In this document: positions 25,055-34,326 of the stretch, piece by piece
Position numbering within the stretch: position 1 is the first letter of the stretch
Layout of the letters: the number at the start of each line of letters is the position of its first letter
Assembly: GCF_030519355.1 (NCBI RefSeq)
Contig: NZ_JAUMKC010000002.1
Coordinates: 62,001 to 126,000, forward strand
DNA: 64,000 nt
Reading direction: 5' to 3'
Source of the DNA: Mucilaginibacter sp. L3T2-6
GTDB lineage: Bacteria; Bacteroidota; Bacteroidia; Sphingobacteriales; Sphingobacteriaceae
The notes under the pieces: generated by a model
Seen by the model: only the letters and a program-made list of their open reading frames with translations
The model's database searches: none
Told to the model about the DNA's origin: nothing
Program-made: the position numbers and the translations under genes

Positions 25055-26806
25055 ATGCCAGACGTTAAACCGAAGCAGCCCAGCGTTTTTAGTTTGCTAA
25101 AGCCGTACTCAGGGTTGGTATTTATGCTGATTGCCTTTGCCATCTTCAGCAACAGCGCAAACTTGTGGCTGCCAAAAATTATCGCCCATGGCATTGATGA
25201 CTATATCCGAAGTATGATGCGGCACGCGGGCTTTAACAGCTCGCCCGTAATTATCAAATTTTCGGCTGCAGTGGTATTCATATTTATTTGCTCATTCCTG
25301 CAAAGCATTATACAAACTTATACCTCAGAAAAGGTGGCCCGGGACCTGCGCACGCGCCTGTCCGACAAAATATCGCGTCAGAGCTATGCTTTTGTGGAAG
25401 ATGCAAACCCGGCTAAATTGTTAACCAATCTTACTGCCGATGTTGATTCTATAAAGCTATTTGTATCCCAGGCGCTGGCATCCATCATTTCGTCGGCGTT
25501 TATTATCATTGGCGCCAGTATTTTACTGCTTACCATTAACTGGAAACTGGCCTTATGCGTAATTGCTATCATCCCTATTATTGGCGGCACGTTTTTTTAT
25601 GTGCTTAAACGCGTGCGGGCTTTATTTATGAAAGCCCGTGAGGTTATCGACTGGCTTAACAAAGTTATTAATGAAAGCATCCTGGGCGCCGCACTGATAC
25701 GTGTTATCAATTCGCAACAACTGGAATTCGATAAATTTTTGCAAGCCAATACCCGGGCAAAAGATTTCGGCATGTCGATTTTGCGGCTATTTGCAGGATT
25801 AATACCGGTAATTACCTTTTCGGCCAACATTGCAATGCTGAGCATTTTAGCTTTGGGCGGCCATTTTGTTATCAACGGCGCCATGACCCTGGGGGATTTT
25901 GGCGCTTTTAACAGTTACCTGGCTCAGCTGATATTCCCTATCCTGGTCATCGGCTTCATGAGCAACGTTATAGCTGCTGCAACTGCATCGTATGCAAGAA
26001 TAAACAACGTGCTAAATGCCCCTGATCATATTGAAACCGGCACGATAACCGATACTATAGCAGGTAATATTCAATTGAAGGACGTATCACTTTTGTATGG
26101 CCAAAAACCAGTTTTGAAAGATATATCTATCGATATCAGGGCGGGTTCAAAGATTGCCATACTGGGGCCGACGGCTGCCGGCAAAACGCAATTGCTTTAT
26201 TTGCTTACCGGGCTTATTAAACCAACAGCAGGTACTATTCTGTTTGATGGAAAAACCATCGATGAATATAACAGTGAGGCGTTTCATAGCCAGGTGGGAT
26301 TTGTTTTCCAGGATAGCATTATCTTTAATATGAGCATACGCGAAAACATTGCCTTCAGCGATACGGTGACGGACGAATCGCTCCAAAAGGCAATTGCTAC
26401 CGCCGAACTGCATGAGTTTGTGGATAGTCTTCCGGATAAGTTAAGCACTGTGGTCTCTGAACGGGGTTCAAGTTTGTCTGGCGGGCAGAAGCAACGTATC
26501 ATGCTGGCAAGAGCACTGGCAATTAACCCGAAGGTTTTATTGCTGGATGATTTTACTGCACGTGTAGATACCAATACCGAAAAAAAGATACTGGCTAACG
26601 TTCATGATAATTATCCCGGATTGACGCTGCTTTCGGTAACGCAAAAGATAGCTTCGGTTGAAGATTATGACCAGATTATTTTATTGATGGAGGGCGAAAT
26701 AATTGCATCAGGCAAGCATAAAGACCTGATGAAAACAAGCCCCGAATACATACAGATATATAACTCGCAACAAAGCACCAGCAACTATGAACTACAATCT
26801 AAATGA
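25055..26806 (+). CDS. ABC exporter half-transporter with degenerate ATP site (subunit 1)
   Basis: A 583-residue type IV ABC exporter: six TMs in residues about 15-310 and a nucleotide-binding domain from about 340. Walker A is GPTAAGKT (371-378) and the signature is canonical, SLSGGQKQR. The Walker B end reads LLLDDFTARVD, so the catalytic Glu is Asp499, and the H-loop His is Gln530 (VTQKIAS). These are the substitutions of the non-hydrolysing site in heterodimeric exporters such as TM287/288. Its 3' end overlaps subunit 2 by 20 bp. Substrate unknown; multidrug or lipid export is likely. Confidence 0.92.
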   Translation: MPDVKPKQPSVFSLLKPYSGLVFMLIAFAIFSNSANLWLPKIIAHGIDDYIRSMMRHAGFNSSPVIIKFSAAVVFIFICSFLQSIIQTYTSEKVARDLRTRLSDKISRQSYAFVEDANPAKLLTNLTADVDSIKLFVSQALASIISSAFIIIGASILLLTINWKLALCVIAIIPIIGGTFFYVLKRVRALFMKAREVIDWLNKVINESILGAALIRVINSQQLEFDKFLQANTRAKDFGMSILRLFAGLIPVITFSANIAMLSILALGGHFVINGAMTLGDFGAFNSYLAQLIFPILVIGFMSNVIAAATASYARINNVLNAPDHIETGTITDTIAGNIQLKDVSLLYGQKPVLKDISIDIRAGSKIAILGPTAAGKTQLLYLLTGLIKPTAGTILFDGKTIDEYNSEAFHSQVGFVFQDSIIFNMSIRENIAFSDTVTDESLQKAIATAELHEFVDSLPDKLSTVVSERGSSLSGGQKQRIMLARALAINPKVLLLDDFTARVDTNTEKKILANVHDNYPGLTLLSVTQKIASVEDYDQIILLMEGEIIASGKHKDLMKTSPEYIQIYNSQQSTSNYELQSK

Positions 26807-28556
26807 CCTCCAGGCAAAAGCGCCGAGAAGCTCGACCTGGTCGTCGCTTAAAAAATTGCTGGAGTTGATTTCACACGAAAAGCGGAACTTATGGCTGGCA
26901 TTAACAGCTATTTTAATAACATCCGGTATAAACCTCTGCGGGCCGCTGATTATAGGCGAAACAATTGATAAGTATATTTTCGTTGCGCATAAAAACTACC
27001 AAGGGGTATTAGTAAACTGCGGCATACTGTTTTGCCTGTACCTGGTATCCTTCGCGTCGAGCTATGTGCAAACTTTAGTAATGGGCGGGGTAGGGCAGCG
27101 CATGCTGTTTACATTGCGCAACGCAATTTTTAATAAGCTGCAGATATTGCCCGTGGGCTTTTTTAATCAAAACAAGGCCGGCGATCTGATATCCCGTGTA
27201 AATAACGATACCGACAAGCTGAACCAATTTTTTTCGCAACAGCTGATGCAGTTTATCGGAAGCATTGCCACCATGACGGGCGCAGGGATATTTTTATTGT
27301 CGGTAAATATCAAGCTTGGCTCAGCAACATTGATACCTGCCGTGTTAATTTTGCTTTTTACCAGCATTACCTCGGCATGGGTAAAAACCAAAAATGCCAA
27401 AAATCTTAAAAGCGTTGGCGGAATGAGTGCCGAAATACAGGAAAGCCTCAATAATTTCAGGGTAATTATTGCTTTTAATCGCCGCGACTATTTTCGCAAA
27501 CGCTTTGATGAAGCCAACCGCGAAAATTATAAAACTGCTATAGCCGCGGGTGTAGCTAATAACTCCTACGTTCCGGTATATGCTTTATTGTCGAGTTTCG
27601 CACAGATAATCGTGTTTGCCTATGGTATTTACCTGTTTTCGAAGGGCGAAATAGGGATTGGCCTTGTAACGGTGAGTTTTGTATCCTACGCAAATAATTT
27701 CTACAATCCATTGCGTCAGCTGGCTGCATTATGGACCGGTTTTCAAACCGCAATGGCGGGCTGGGACAGGATTGCACACATACTTGCCTTAAATACCGAT
27801 TTGCTTAGTTTACCGGAAACGGCGCCTGAGGATAATGCACCCTTGCTGGAATTCAGGAATGTGTATTTTGGTTATACGGATGACAAGGAGATATTGCATA
27901 ATATAAATTTTAAACTGGAACAGGGAAAAACTTATGCATTAGTAGGCCCTACCGGTGGCGGTAAGACAACTACGGCGTCGTTGATCGCGCGCTTATACGA
28001 TCCCCGAAAGGGTGCAGTACTACTGAATGGCGCTGATATCCGCAGTTTTGACCCGGTTGAAGGAACCAGGAAAATAGGTTTTATTTTGCAGGAGCCCTTT
28101 TTATTTACAGGTACTGTTCGCGAAAATATATTGTATGGTAACGAGCTTTATGTAAGCCATACTAACGAACAACTGGAACAGGTAATACGTGAGGCTAACC
28201 TCGGTACTCTGCTGGCCAGCTTTGAAAACGGACTGGACACTAAGGTAACTTCGGGCGGCGACAGCATAAGCCTCGGCCAAAAACAGCTGGTGGCCTTTAT
28301 GCGCGCTGTGTTACGCAAACCCGAGCTGCTTATACTTGATGAGGCCACCGCTAACATTGATACGATAACTGAAAAATTACTGGGCGACATTTTAAATAAG
28401 CTGCCGGAAACGACTACACGTGTTATTATTGCCCACAGGCTTAATACGATCGAAAACGCAGACGAAATCTTTTTCGTCAACTCCGGCGAGGTTACCCGCG
28501 CAGGCTCATTAGATGATGCAATGAGGATGTTGTTGAAAGGGAAGAGAACAAGTTAG
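26787..28556 (+). CDS. ABC exporter half-transporter (subunit 2)
   Basis: A 589-residue type IV ABC exporter with six TMs (about 35-320) and an NBD from about 350. Walker A GPTGGGKT starts at 387, Walker B LLILDEATANID has the catalytic Glu519, and the H-loop His550 is in IIAHRLNTI. The signature motif is altered to SISLGQKQ (493-500; normally LSGGQ). This complements subunit 1: the active site uses subunit 2 Walker A/B with subunit 1 LSGGQ, and the degenerate site uses the opposite pair. The 20-bp gene overlap supports stoichiometric synthesis of a heterodimer. Confidence 0.92.
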   Translation: MNYNLNDLQAKAPRSSTWSSLKKLLELISHEKRNLWLALTAILITSGINLCGPLIIGETIDKYIFVAHKNYQGVLVNCGILFCLYLVSFASSYVQTLVMGGVGQRMLFTLRNAIFNKLQILPVGFFNQNKAGDLISRVNNDTDKLNQFFSQQLMQFIGSIATMTGAGIFLLSVNIKLGSATLIPAVLILLFTSITSAWVKTKNAKNLKSVGGMSAEIQESLNNFRVIIAFNRRDYFRKRFDEANRENYKTAIAAGVANNSYVPVYALLSSFAQIIVFAYGIYLFSKGEIGIGLVTVSFVSYANNFYNPLRQLAALWTGFQTAMAGWDRIAHILALNTDLLSLPETAPEDNAPLLEFRNVYFGYTDDKEILHNINFKLEQGKTYALVGPTGGGKTTTASLIARLYDPRKGAVLLNGADIRSFDPVEGTRKIGFILQEPFLFTGTVRENILYGNELYVSHTNEQLEQVIREANLGTLLASFENGLDTKVTSGGDSISLGQKQLVAFMRAVLRKPELLILDEATANIDTITEKLLGDILNKLPETTTRVIIAHRLNTIENADEIFFVNSGEVTRAGSLDDAMRMLLKGKRTS

Positions 28557-28636
28557 CAGTTGGCGGTAAGCAGTTTGCAGTAGTTAGCTATGCTATTATT
28601 TACTGCCAACTGCTAACTTCAAACTGCCAACTTATT
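28551..28636. repeat. Word-repeat palindrome (CAGTTGGCAGT family)
   Basis: AGTTAGCAGTTGGCGGTAA (28551-28569) pairs with 28600-28618 over 19 bp with one wobble; a further ACTGCCAACTT follows. The left arm includes the stop codon of the ABC gene. It can act as a terminator and belongs to the same word family as 30742-30798. Confidence 0.7.
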
Positions 28637-28688
28637 TCCAACATCTCCGAAAAAATCCCTACACTTGTAAATAAACTTATAACCTATT

Positions 28689-29393
28689 ATGCAGAGATAT
28701 ATTGGTCAGAAACGAATATTAGTCGCTACAGATTGTATAATATTCGGGTTTGACGGATGGAACCTAAAATTATTGCTGGTACAGCGCAATATCGAACCGG
28801 AAAAAAATAAATGGAGCCTGATGGGCGGTTTCATACAACCTTCAGAAAGCCCGGACGATGCCGCCAACCGCGTATTGGAACTGCGTACCGGTCTAAAAAA
28901 CGTTTACATGGAACAATTTCATGTATTCGGCAAGCCCGACCGCGACCCGGTAGAACGTACACTTTCCATAGCCTATTTCGCTCTTATCGACATTCATCAA
29001 TATGAACAACAAATCAGTGATGAGTATCATGCCGAATGGTTTTTACTAAACGAGATGCCCGACCTTATTTTCGATCACGCGGAAATGGTTAAACTGGCCC
29101 AGCGCCAATTACGTTACAAAGCTGCACTGCATCCAATATTATTTCAGCTATTGCCCGAGAAGTTTACTATTCCTCAGTTACAGGCGCTTTATGAAGGCGT
29201 TTACGATACTACGTTCGACGACCGTAACTTTAGCCGTAAGCTATTATCAACAGGTCTTTTAGTTAAGCTAAACGAAAAAGATAAGCTATCATCGAAAAAA
29301 GGAGCGTTTTATTACCAACTCGACCAATCGCATTATGCCGAAAATTTTGAGCGGTTTTTGAATTTAGTGCCGAATCCGGATAAGTTTTTTTAA
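28689..29393 (+). CDS. Nudix-derived transcriptional regulator (NrtR-like)
   Basis: A 234-residue protein with a Nudix fold at residues about 10-140 and a winged helix at about 155-225 (FTIPQLQALYEGVYDTTFDDRNFSRK). The Nudix box position reads GGFIQPSESPDDAANRVLELR; the catalytic R-E-x-x-E-E core is replaced by R-V-L-E-L-R, so hydrolysis is unlikely. In Bacteroidota this two-domain type regulates sugar or NAD genes by sensing a sugar or ADP-ribose derivative. No target operon is next to it. The 5' region between 28637 and 28688 is short and should hold the promoter. Confidence 0.85.
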   Translation: MQRYIGQKRILVATDCIIFGFDGWNLKLLLVQRNIEPEKNKWSLMGGFIQPSESPDDAANRVLELRTGLKNVYMEQFHVFGKPDRDPVERTLSIAYFALIDIHQYEQQISDEYHAEWFLLNEMPDLIFDHAEMVKLAQRQLRYKAALHPILFQLLPEKFTIPQLQALYEGVYDTTFDDRNFSRKLLSTGLLVKLNEKDKLSSKKGAFYYQLDQSHYAENFERFLNLVPNPDKFF

Positions 29394-29721
29394 GATCAGG
29401 ACTCCGGCGAAGAATGACTTATTAAAGAGACGGTTTATCAAAGAACAACCCGCCTTACTCGTCATTATCTTTGAAACTATTAATCAGGCAACTCCATAAC
29501 ATATTTTAAACGTAATCCTCTAATTCAAAGGATATGGTTAATTAAAAATTAAAATAATATGCATACAAGGCGTGGTAAGAAAAGCTATATTCGTACATTG
29601 ATATATTTACTGCAGCGGCTTGATTTGAACCTGCTCGCAGGTTCAGCCAACTGATAAAACAATAACTTTATTTTAAGTGAGTTGGTAGCAATTACGGAGT
29701 AATCACAAGGGGCATTACTTA
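29394..29721. other. Intergenic region with a short perfect hairpin
   Basis: No gene was recognised. GAACCTGC/GCAGGTTC with a 2-nt loop at 29627-29644 is a perfect palindrome without a T-run. The rest is AT-rich leader of the PorP gene; TAACTTTA at 29663-29670 resembles a -7 box but lacks a properly spaced TTTG. Confidence 0.4.
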
Positions 29722-30738
29722 ATGAAAAGAATTTTATACTTATTGTTCGTTTTTATTGCTTGCTTACAATTGGTATGGGCCCAGCAAAAGCCGCAGTACA
29801 CGCAATATGTATTTAATAATTTCCTGCTAAACCCGGCTGTAGCGGGGATCGAAAACTATACCGACGTTAAGGCCGGATATCGAAGCCAATGGACCGGTTT
29901 GCAGGGCGCACCCGTAACCAGCTATCTGACAGTAAACGCTCCGTTGGGCCAGGAATTTTTAAATGGGGATGCAACGGCATTTCCGGCAAATGGCGGCATA
30001 AATCCATCAAGCAGGCTGTATACGCAAAATTACATGGCCGCTGAACCCCATCATGGCATTGGCGCATCAATTGTGAGCGACCAGGCAGGTCCGATCAATC
30101 AAACAACTTTCGATTTAAGCTACGCCTATCACCTGGGCCTTGCAGCAAATTTAAACCTGGCAGTTGGCGCTTCGGCGGGCTTCAACCATATCAGCCTGAA
30201 CACTGCACTCATAACGCTTGAAAATCCCCTCGATCCTGCTATAAGCAATGGTAATAACAGCCAGTGGAAACCTGACCTGGCAATTGGCGCCTGGCTGTAT
30301 TCGTCTAATTATTATGTGGGGGCTTCCGTACAGCAGCTGATACCACAAAATCTTTACTTCAGCACAGACCGTTCATACAATCAAAGCAAAACCGTTCCTC
30401 AATATTTTTTAACAGCCGGTGTGAAGGTATTCATGACGGATGAGATCACATTCCTTCCTTCGTTCTTAATAAAAGTGATCCGTCCTTTACCGGTAACTTA
30501 TGATTTAAATGGCAAGTTTTCTTTCAGTGATAAGTTCTGGTTTGGCGGCTCATATCGTCACGGCGATTCATTCGGCGTCCTGGCCGGCATCAACGTTAGT
30601 TCATTTGTAAATGTCGGCTATTCTTACGACATCACTACGTCGGCATTGAATACTGTCAGCAACGGCACCCACGAAATTGTAATAGGCATTCTACTTAACA
30701 ACAGGTATAAGGTTACCTGTCCGCAGCACCAGTTTTGA
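29722..30738 (+). CDS. PorP/SprF-family outer membrane protein (type IX secretion associated)
   Basis: A 338-residue protein with a signal peptide (MKRILYLLFVFIACLQLVWA-Q) and the family start QQKPQYTQYVFNNFLLNPAVAGIENYTDVKAGYRSQW. The rest is an outer-membrane beta-barrel rich in aromatic-ended strands, such as FDLSYAYHLGLAANLNLAVGAS and FVNVGYSYDITTSALN. PorP/SprF proteins partner type IX-secreted adhesins and help attach them to the surface. Usually they lie directly downstream of a very large secreted protein; here there is none, so this is an orphan copy. It converges with rpoN. Confidence 0.9.
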   Translation: MKRILYLLFVFIACLQLVWAQQKPQYTQYVFNNFLLNPAVAGIENYTDVKAGYRSQWTGLQGAPVTSYLTVNAPLGQEFLNGDATAFPANGGINPSSRLYTQNYMAAEPHHGIGASIVSDQAGPINQTTFDLSYAYHLGLAANLNLAVGASAGFNHISLNTALITLENPLDPAISNGNNSQWKPDLAIGAWLYSSNYYVGASVQQLIPQNLYFSTDRSYNQSKTVPQYFLTAGVKVFMTDEITFLPSFLIKVIRPLPVTYDLNGKFSFSDKFWFGGSYRHGDSFGVLAGINVSSFVNVGYSYDITTSALNTVSNGTHEIVIGILLNNRYKVTCPQHQF

Positions 30739-30741
30739 AAT

Positions 30742-30798
30742 TGCAGTAGCAGGTAAGACTTTTACTGCCAATTGTCCACTGAAAACTGCCAACTTTTC
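30742..30798. repeat. Word-repeat element (CAGTTGGCAGT family), second copy
   Basis: TACTGCCAATTG, CCACTGAAAACTGCCAACTTTT and an upstream GCAGTAGCAGGTAAGA arm repeat the words of 28551-28636. It lies exactly between the convergent PorP and rpoN stops, and may terminate both. Confidence 0.55.
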
Positions 30799-32271
30799 TT
30801 AAAGTTCCTTCCTCAACCTTGCAACAGGTATATTCATCTGTTCGCGGTATTTAGCTACTGTACGCCGTGCTATATTGTACCCGGCATCTTTCAGTATCTC
30901 CGTAAGTTTTTCATCGGCCAGCGGATGACGCTTGTCTTCTTTGCCAATATGTTCTTCCAGTATTTTCTTAACCTCTTTATTGGATACTTCTTCACCGCTT
31001 TCGGTCTGGATCGCCTCCGAGAAGAAGGACTTAAGCAGGAACGTGCCAAACTCAGTTTGAACATACTTTGAATTGGCCACGCGGGATACGGTGGAAATAT
31101 CCATATTGATCCTGTCGGCAATATCTTTTAAGATCATTGGCTTCAGGTTTTTATCATCGCCGGTAAGGAAAAACTCATACTGATACTGCATGATAGCGTT
31201 CATGGTTTTTAGCAGGGTTTGCTGGCGCTGCTTGATGGCATCGATAAACCACTTTGCTGAATCGAGCTTTTGCTTAACAAACTGCACCGCTTCTTTCAGT
31301 TTTTTGTCCTTTTGCGACGCCTTATCATAATGTTCAAACATCTCCTGGTATGAGCGGCTTACCTTTAGTTCGGGGGCGTTTTTTGAATTCAGCGTCAATA
31401 TCAGTATGCCATCATTATTCGTGATATGGAAATCAGGAATAACCTGCATTTGCTTGGTGTTTATCTCGTTTGAGTCGCCAGGCTTGGGGTTAAGCTTCAG
31501 AATTTCATTTACAACCGCCTTTAATTCAGACGAAGACATGTTCAGCGATTTTTCGAGCTTATCGTAATGTTTACGGGTAAATTCATCCAGGTAATGCTCC
31601 ACCACCAGTATGGCTTTTTTTACAATTGGGTCTGCTTCTTTTTTTCGCAGTTGTATCAGCAGGCATTCCTGCAGGGTACGCGCACCCACTCCGGGAGGAT
31701 CAAAGCCCTGTATTACCTTCAGCATATCCTCAACCTCTTCATCTTCTGCAAAAACGTTCTGCGAAAAGGCAAGATCGTCGGTAAGCGAAGGGATTGGACG
31801 GCGCAGGTATCCATCGTCATCCAGGCTGCCTATTATCTGTTTACCTATCATAAAATCTTTGTCTGACAGGGGTAACAGGTCTAATTGCTGCTGGAGGCTT
31901 TCGAAAAATGAACTTTGGACGGCTATCGGTATTTCCTTTCGGTCATCCTCATCGTCTCCGTTTTGATCATACCTCGATCCATACTCGTTTACGTTATCTT
32001 CCTGTAAATAATCGTCGATATTAAATTCATCCAGCTCGCCTTTTTCCTCATCCCCGCTGTAATTATCATCTTCAGGGTCGCGGTCAGGATATTGCTCTTC
32101 AGGCTCATTTAAATTAGTGAGGCTTAAATCTTCAAGTGCCGGGTTTTCCTCCAGTTCTTCCTTAATGCGGGTATCTAACGACACGGTGGGCACCTGCAGC
32201 AACTTTATAAATTGTATCTGCTGCGGCGAGAGCTTCTGTAATAGTTTCTGTTGAAGATTTTGTTTAAGCAT
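30799..32271 (-). CDS. rpoN: RNA polymerase sigma-54 factor
   Basis: A 490-residue sigma-54. Region I is the Gln/Leu-rich activator-interaction segment (QKLLQKLSPQQIQFIKLLQ at 7-25), region II is a long acidic stretch (about 55-110), followed by the core-binding domain. The C-terminus holds the RpoN box variant ARRTVAKYREQMNIPVARLR that contacts the -24 element. It directs transcription at -24/-12 promoters and needs an enhancer-binding ATPase, none of which is in the window. A TATTTTTG -7 box on the minus strand at 32287-32294 lies just upstream of its start. Confidence 0.95.
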   Translation of the reverse strand: MLKQNLQQKLLQKLSPQQIQFIKLLQVPTVSLDTRIKEELEENPALEDLSLTNLNEPEEQYPDRDPEDDNYSGDEEKGELDEFNIDDYLQEDNVNEYGSRYDQNGDDEDDRKEIPIAVQSSFFESLQQQLDLLPLSDKDFMIGKQIIGSLDDDGYLRRPIPSLTDDLAFSQNVFAEDEEVEDMLKVIQGFDPPGVGARTLQECLLIQLRKKEADPIVKKAILVVEHYLDEFTRKHYDKLEKSLNMSSSELKAVVNEILKLNPKPGDSNEINTKQMQVIPDFHITNNDGILILTLNSKNAPELKVSRSYQEMFEHYDKASQKDKKLKEAVQFVKQKLDSAKWFIDAIKQRQQTLLKTMNAIMQYQYEFFLTGDDKNLKPMILKDIADRINMDISTVSRVANSKYVQTEFGTFLLKSFFSEAIQTESGEEVSNKEVKKILEEHIGKEDKRHPLADEKLTEILKDAGYNIARRTVAKYREQMNIPVARLRKEL

Positions 32272-32403
32272 AAATTAGATCAGGGTCAAAAATACATCAA
32301 TTACATTTAACTTTAAAATAAGTTGATGCAGGCGGCGACCAAGTTGTAAAAGCCAAAAGCAGGTTAATTGTTTGGCGCCAGCCAAAAAAACTTAAACGAT
32401 TAA

Positions 32404-32433
32404 TTTGCTGTTCAGGTTTTATCGTTATCTTTA
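32404..32433 (+). promoter_or_regulatory. Putative promoter of mscL
   Basis: TTTG (32404-32407) and TATCTTTA (32426-32433), 18 bp apart, match the Bacteroidota TTTG/TAnnTTTG promoter with one mismatch in the -7 box. It would give a leader of about 17 nt before the ATG at 32455. Confidence 0.55.
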
Positions 32434-32454
32434 TTATAAACAAAACAGAAACTT

Positions 32455-32883
32455 ATGGCGATAGTAAAAGAATTCAGAGACTTTGCGATGCGGGGCAATG
32501 TTGTTGACCTGGCAGTAGGTGTCATCATCGGCGCTGCTTTCGGTAAGATAGTTGACTCAGTTGTTAACGACCTGATCATGCCGGTTGTGGGGATTGCTTT
32601 TAAAGCAGATTTTAGTAACTTATATGTCCCCTTGTCTTCCAAGGTGCCAGAGGGGCTTGCATTGGCGGATGCCAGGAAACTGGGGCCTGTATTTGCCTGG
32701 GGAAATTTTGTTACCGTAGTACTTAATTTCGTCATCCTCGCGTTTATCGTATTTTTGCTGGTAAAAGGCATCAATTCATTAAAGAAGAAGGAAGAAGCTG
32801 CACCTGCCGCACCAGCAGCGCCTTCAAAAGAAGAAGTGTTGCTTACTGAAATAAGAGACCTGCTGGCCGCCGGAAAAAGATAG
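32455..32883 (+). CDS. mscL: Large-conductance mechanosensitive channel
   Basis: A 142-residue MscL with all landmarks: the N-terminal amphipathic helix ([31 protein letters not shown]1 from about 15), the periplasmic loop, TM2 ([21 protein letters not shown] at about 85-105) and a C-terminal helical bundle ([14 protein letters not shown]). The Ala/Pro-rich linker before the bundle is normal for the family. It releases solutes under hypo-osmotic shock. The gene is monocistronic, with a promoter upstream and a good terminator downstream. Confidence 0.96.
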   Translation: MAIVKEFRDFAMRGNVVDLAVGVIIGAAFGKIVDSVVNDLIMPVVGIAFKADFSNLYVPLSSKVPEGLALADARKLGPVFAWGNFVTVVLNFVILAFIVFLLVKGINSLKKKEEAAPAAPAAPSKEEVLLTEIRDLLAAGKR

Positions 32884-32919
32884 CCCCCGGTATCACCCCG
32901 GCTAAACGTATTCGCATAC

Positions 32920-32953
32920 AGGCAAACGGTATAATCTGTTTGCCTTTTGTTTT
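32920..32953 (+). terminator. Terminator of mscL
   Basis: AGGCAAAC and GTTTGCCT form an 8-bp stem with a 10-nt loop followed by TTTTGTTTT. It is 37 bp downstream of the mscL stop. Confidence 0.8.
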
Positions 32954-33024
32954 ATTCACAGTATTTAACTGCCTGACACGGGGGGAGACGATGGTTTGGT
33001 ATTTCTGTATGTTCTTATAATATT

Positions 33025-33900
33025 TTAAAAAGTTTTGGGAAGCTTCGGATCCGTTAAAATAATATAATCGCCCTTTGGGCTGAATTTATTCCAATCCGGA
33101 TTGTCAAAACTATCATCGGCATAAGCAGCAATATTTAAAATCCTGATACCGGGCGCATATTTTTTAAGCTGCGCAGCCGTGCCGAGTTGCGCCTCGCTGT
33201 GGAAACCGCCGTTTACCTGGAATATCTTAAAGCCCGGATGCGCTTTGAAGGTTTTAGCAATATTATAGGCCATTGTGGCATCCCACAGGTTCTGCGCCTG
33301 GTAAACTTTCGATGAACTTACCGCAGCGTGACCGCCCATCACCTCCACAAAGTTGTCGTAGTATTTACCGGTCGCTGTATCAATAGGCAGCGGCGGCAAA
33401 AAAGCCTTACTGCTTGCGTCGAGCTGTTGGAGACTGGCGAGGCCTAACCTGTTAGTCATGTTAACATACCGCGCAGGCGCGTTTGCTGCTGTCACCGGTA
33501 TGTGTTTTGCTTTTGCAAGTTCAATCATTGGGCGGTAGTCTTTATAATTTTTCCAGGCCCTGGCTTCTGTGGTGAAGTTTTTCTCACGGATAAAGCCAGC
33601 CAGGTATTCATTTAAGGGTATCTGGCAATCTGTTTCAAACATTTCCATAGATAAAGCCAGCTTACCCGGGTACTTTTCTGAAAGTATTTGGAATATGGCA
33701 TGTTCAAGATAGTGCCCGGTCGAGTCGTTATGTTCCTCACCAAAGAACAGCACATCAGCTTTGCCAAGATCGTCAGCAATCTCGCCGATGGTCACCATTT
33801 TTTGTTTTGATGAGCTGTAAATCTTATAATGAGAGGCCATGGGGGCCTGCGATAAGGCGCAAAATGGCAATAGAAACAAGATGATAGTCCAGGTTTTCAT
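33025..33900 (-). CDS. ChaN/DUF399-family exported protein
   Basis: A 291-residue protein with a signal peptide (MKTWTIILFLLPFCALS). The family motif DVLFFGEEHNDSTGHYLEHAIFQIL lies near residue 50, followed by LALSMEMFETDCQIPLNEYL; the C-terminal part has FKIFQVNGGFHSEAQLG. ChaN-like proteins bind heme or are thought to help in iron uptake; the fold resembles EreA/TIKI hydrolases, in which the first Glu and His residues bind metal. It is divergent from rpmH and not linked to iron genes here, so function is tentative. Confidence 0.85.
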   Translation of the reverse strand: MKTWTIILFLLPFCALSQAPMASHYKIYSSSKQKMVTIGEIADDLGKADVLFFGEEHNDSTGHYLEHAIFQILSEKYPGKLALSMEMFETDCQIPLNEYLAGFIREKNFTTEARAWKNYKDYRPMIELAKAKHIPVTAANAPARYVNMTNRLGLASLQQLDASSKAFLPPLPIDTATGKYYDNFVEVMGGHAAVSSSKVYQAQNLWDATMAYNIAKTFKAHPGFKIFQVNGGFHSEAQLGTAAQLKKYAPGIRILNIAAYADDSFDNPDWNKFSPKGDYIILTDPKLPKTF

Positions 33901-34028
33901 TTTGTTGATTGGTCAGTTAAATTCAAGTCAGATTTCGTTTTAAACGCTTAGGTAATCTTTCCTGCAATATATCAAACCGTTCCGACTTAGTCAACTCCGT
34001 TACCTGACGAAACAAAAACAAAACATTA

Positions 34029-34059
34029 TTTGAACAATCACAAATAATCACTACATTTG
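34029..34059 (+). promoter_or_regulatory. Promoter of rpmH
   Basis: TTTG (34029-34032) and a perfect TACATTTG (34052-34059), 19 bp apart, are an exact match to the Bacteroidota sigma-A promoter. It predicts a leader of about 35 nt before rpmH. Confidence 0.75.
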
Positions 34060-34099
34060 CGCTCTTGTTTTTAAAAACGACGAATAGAATAATATAGCC

Positions 34100-34258
34100 A
34101 TGAAAAGAACGTTTCAGCCCTCACAAAGGAAAAGAAGAAATAAGCACGGTTTCCGTGAGCGCATGTCATCTGCTAACGGCAGGAGAGTATTAGCAGCAAG
34201 AAGAGCTAAAGGCAGAAAGAGATTGACAGTTTCTGACGAGCGTCGTCATAAAGCATAA
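34100..34258 (+). CDS. rpmH: 50S ribosomal protein L34
   Basis: A 52-residue highly basic protein starting [20 protein letters not shown] and containing [17 protein letters not shown], the invariant L34 pattern. The C-terminus [10 protein letters not shown] is the Bacteroidota extension. It heads the conserved order rpmH-rnpA-yidD and has an exact consensus promoter. L34 sits at the solvent side of the large subunit. Confidence 0.98.
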   Translation: MKRTFQPSQRKRRNKHGFRERMSSANGRRVLAARRAKGRKRLTVSDERRHKA

Positions 34259-34326
34259 GCTGGTTGCTTTCTCCGGATAGGAGCCCGGACCGGTTATATT
34301 CGTAAATTTTCGGTTCAGCATCAGCA

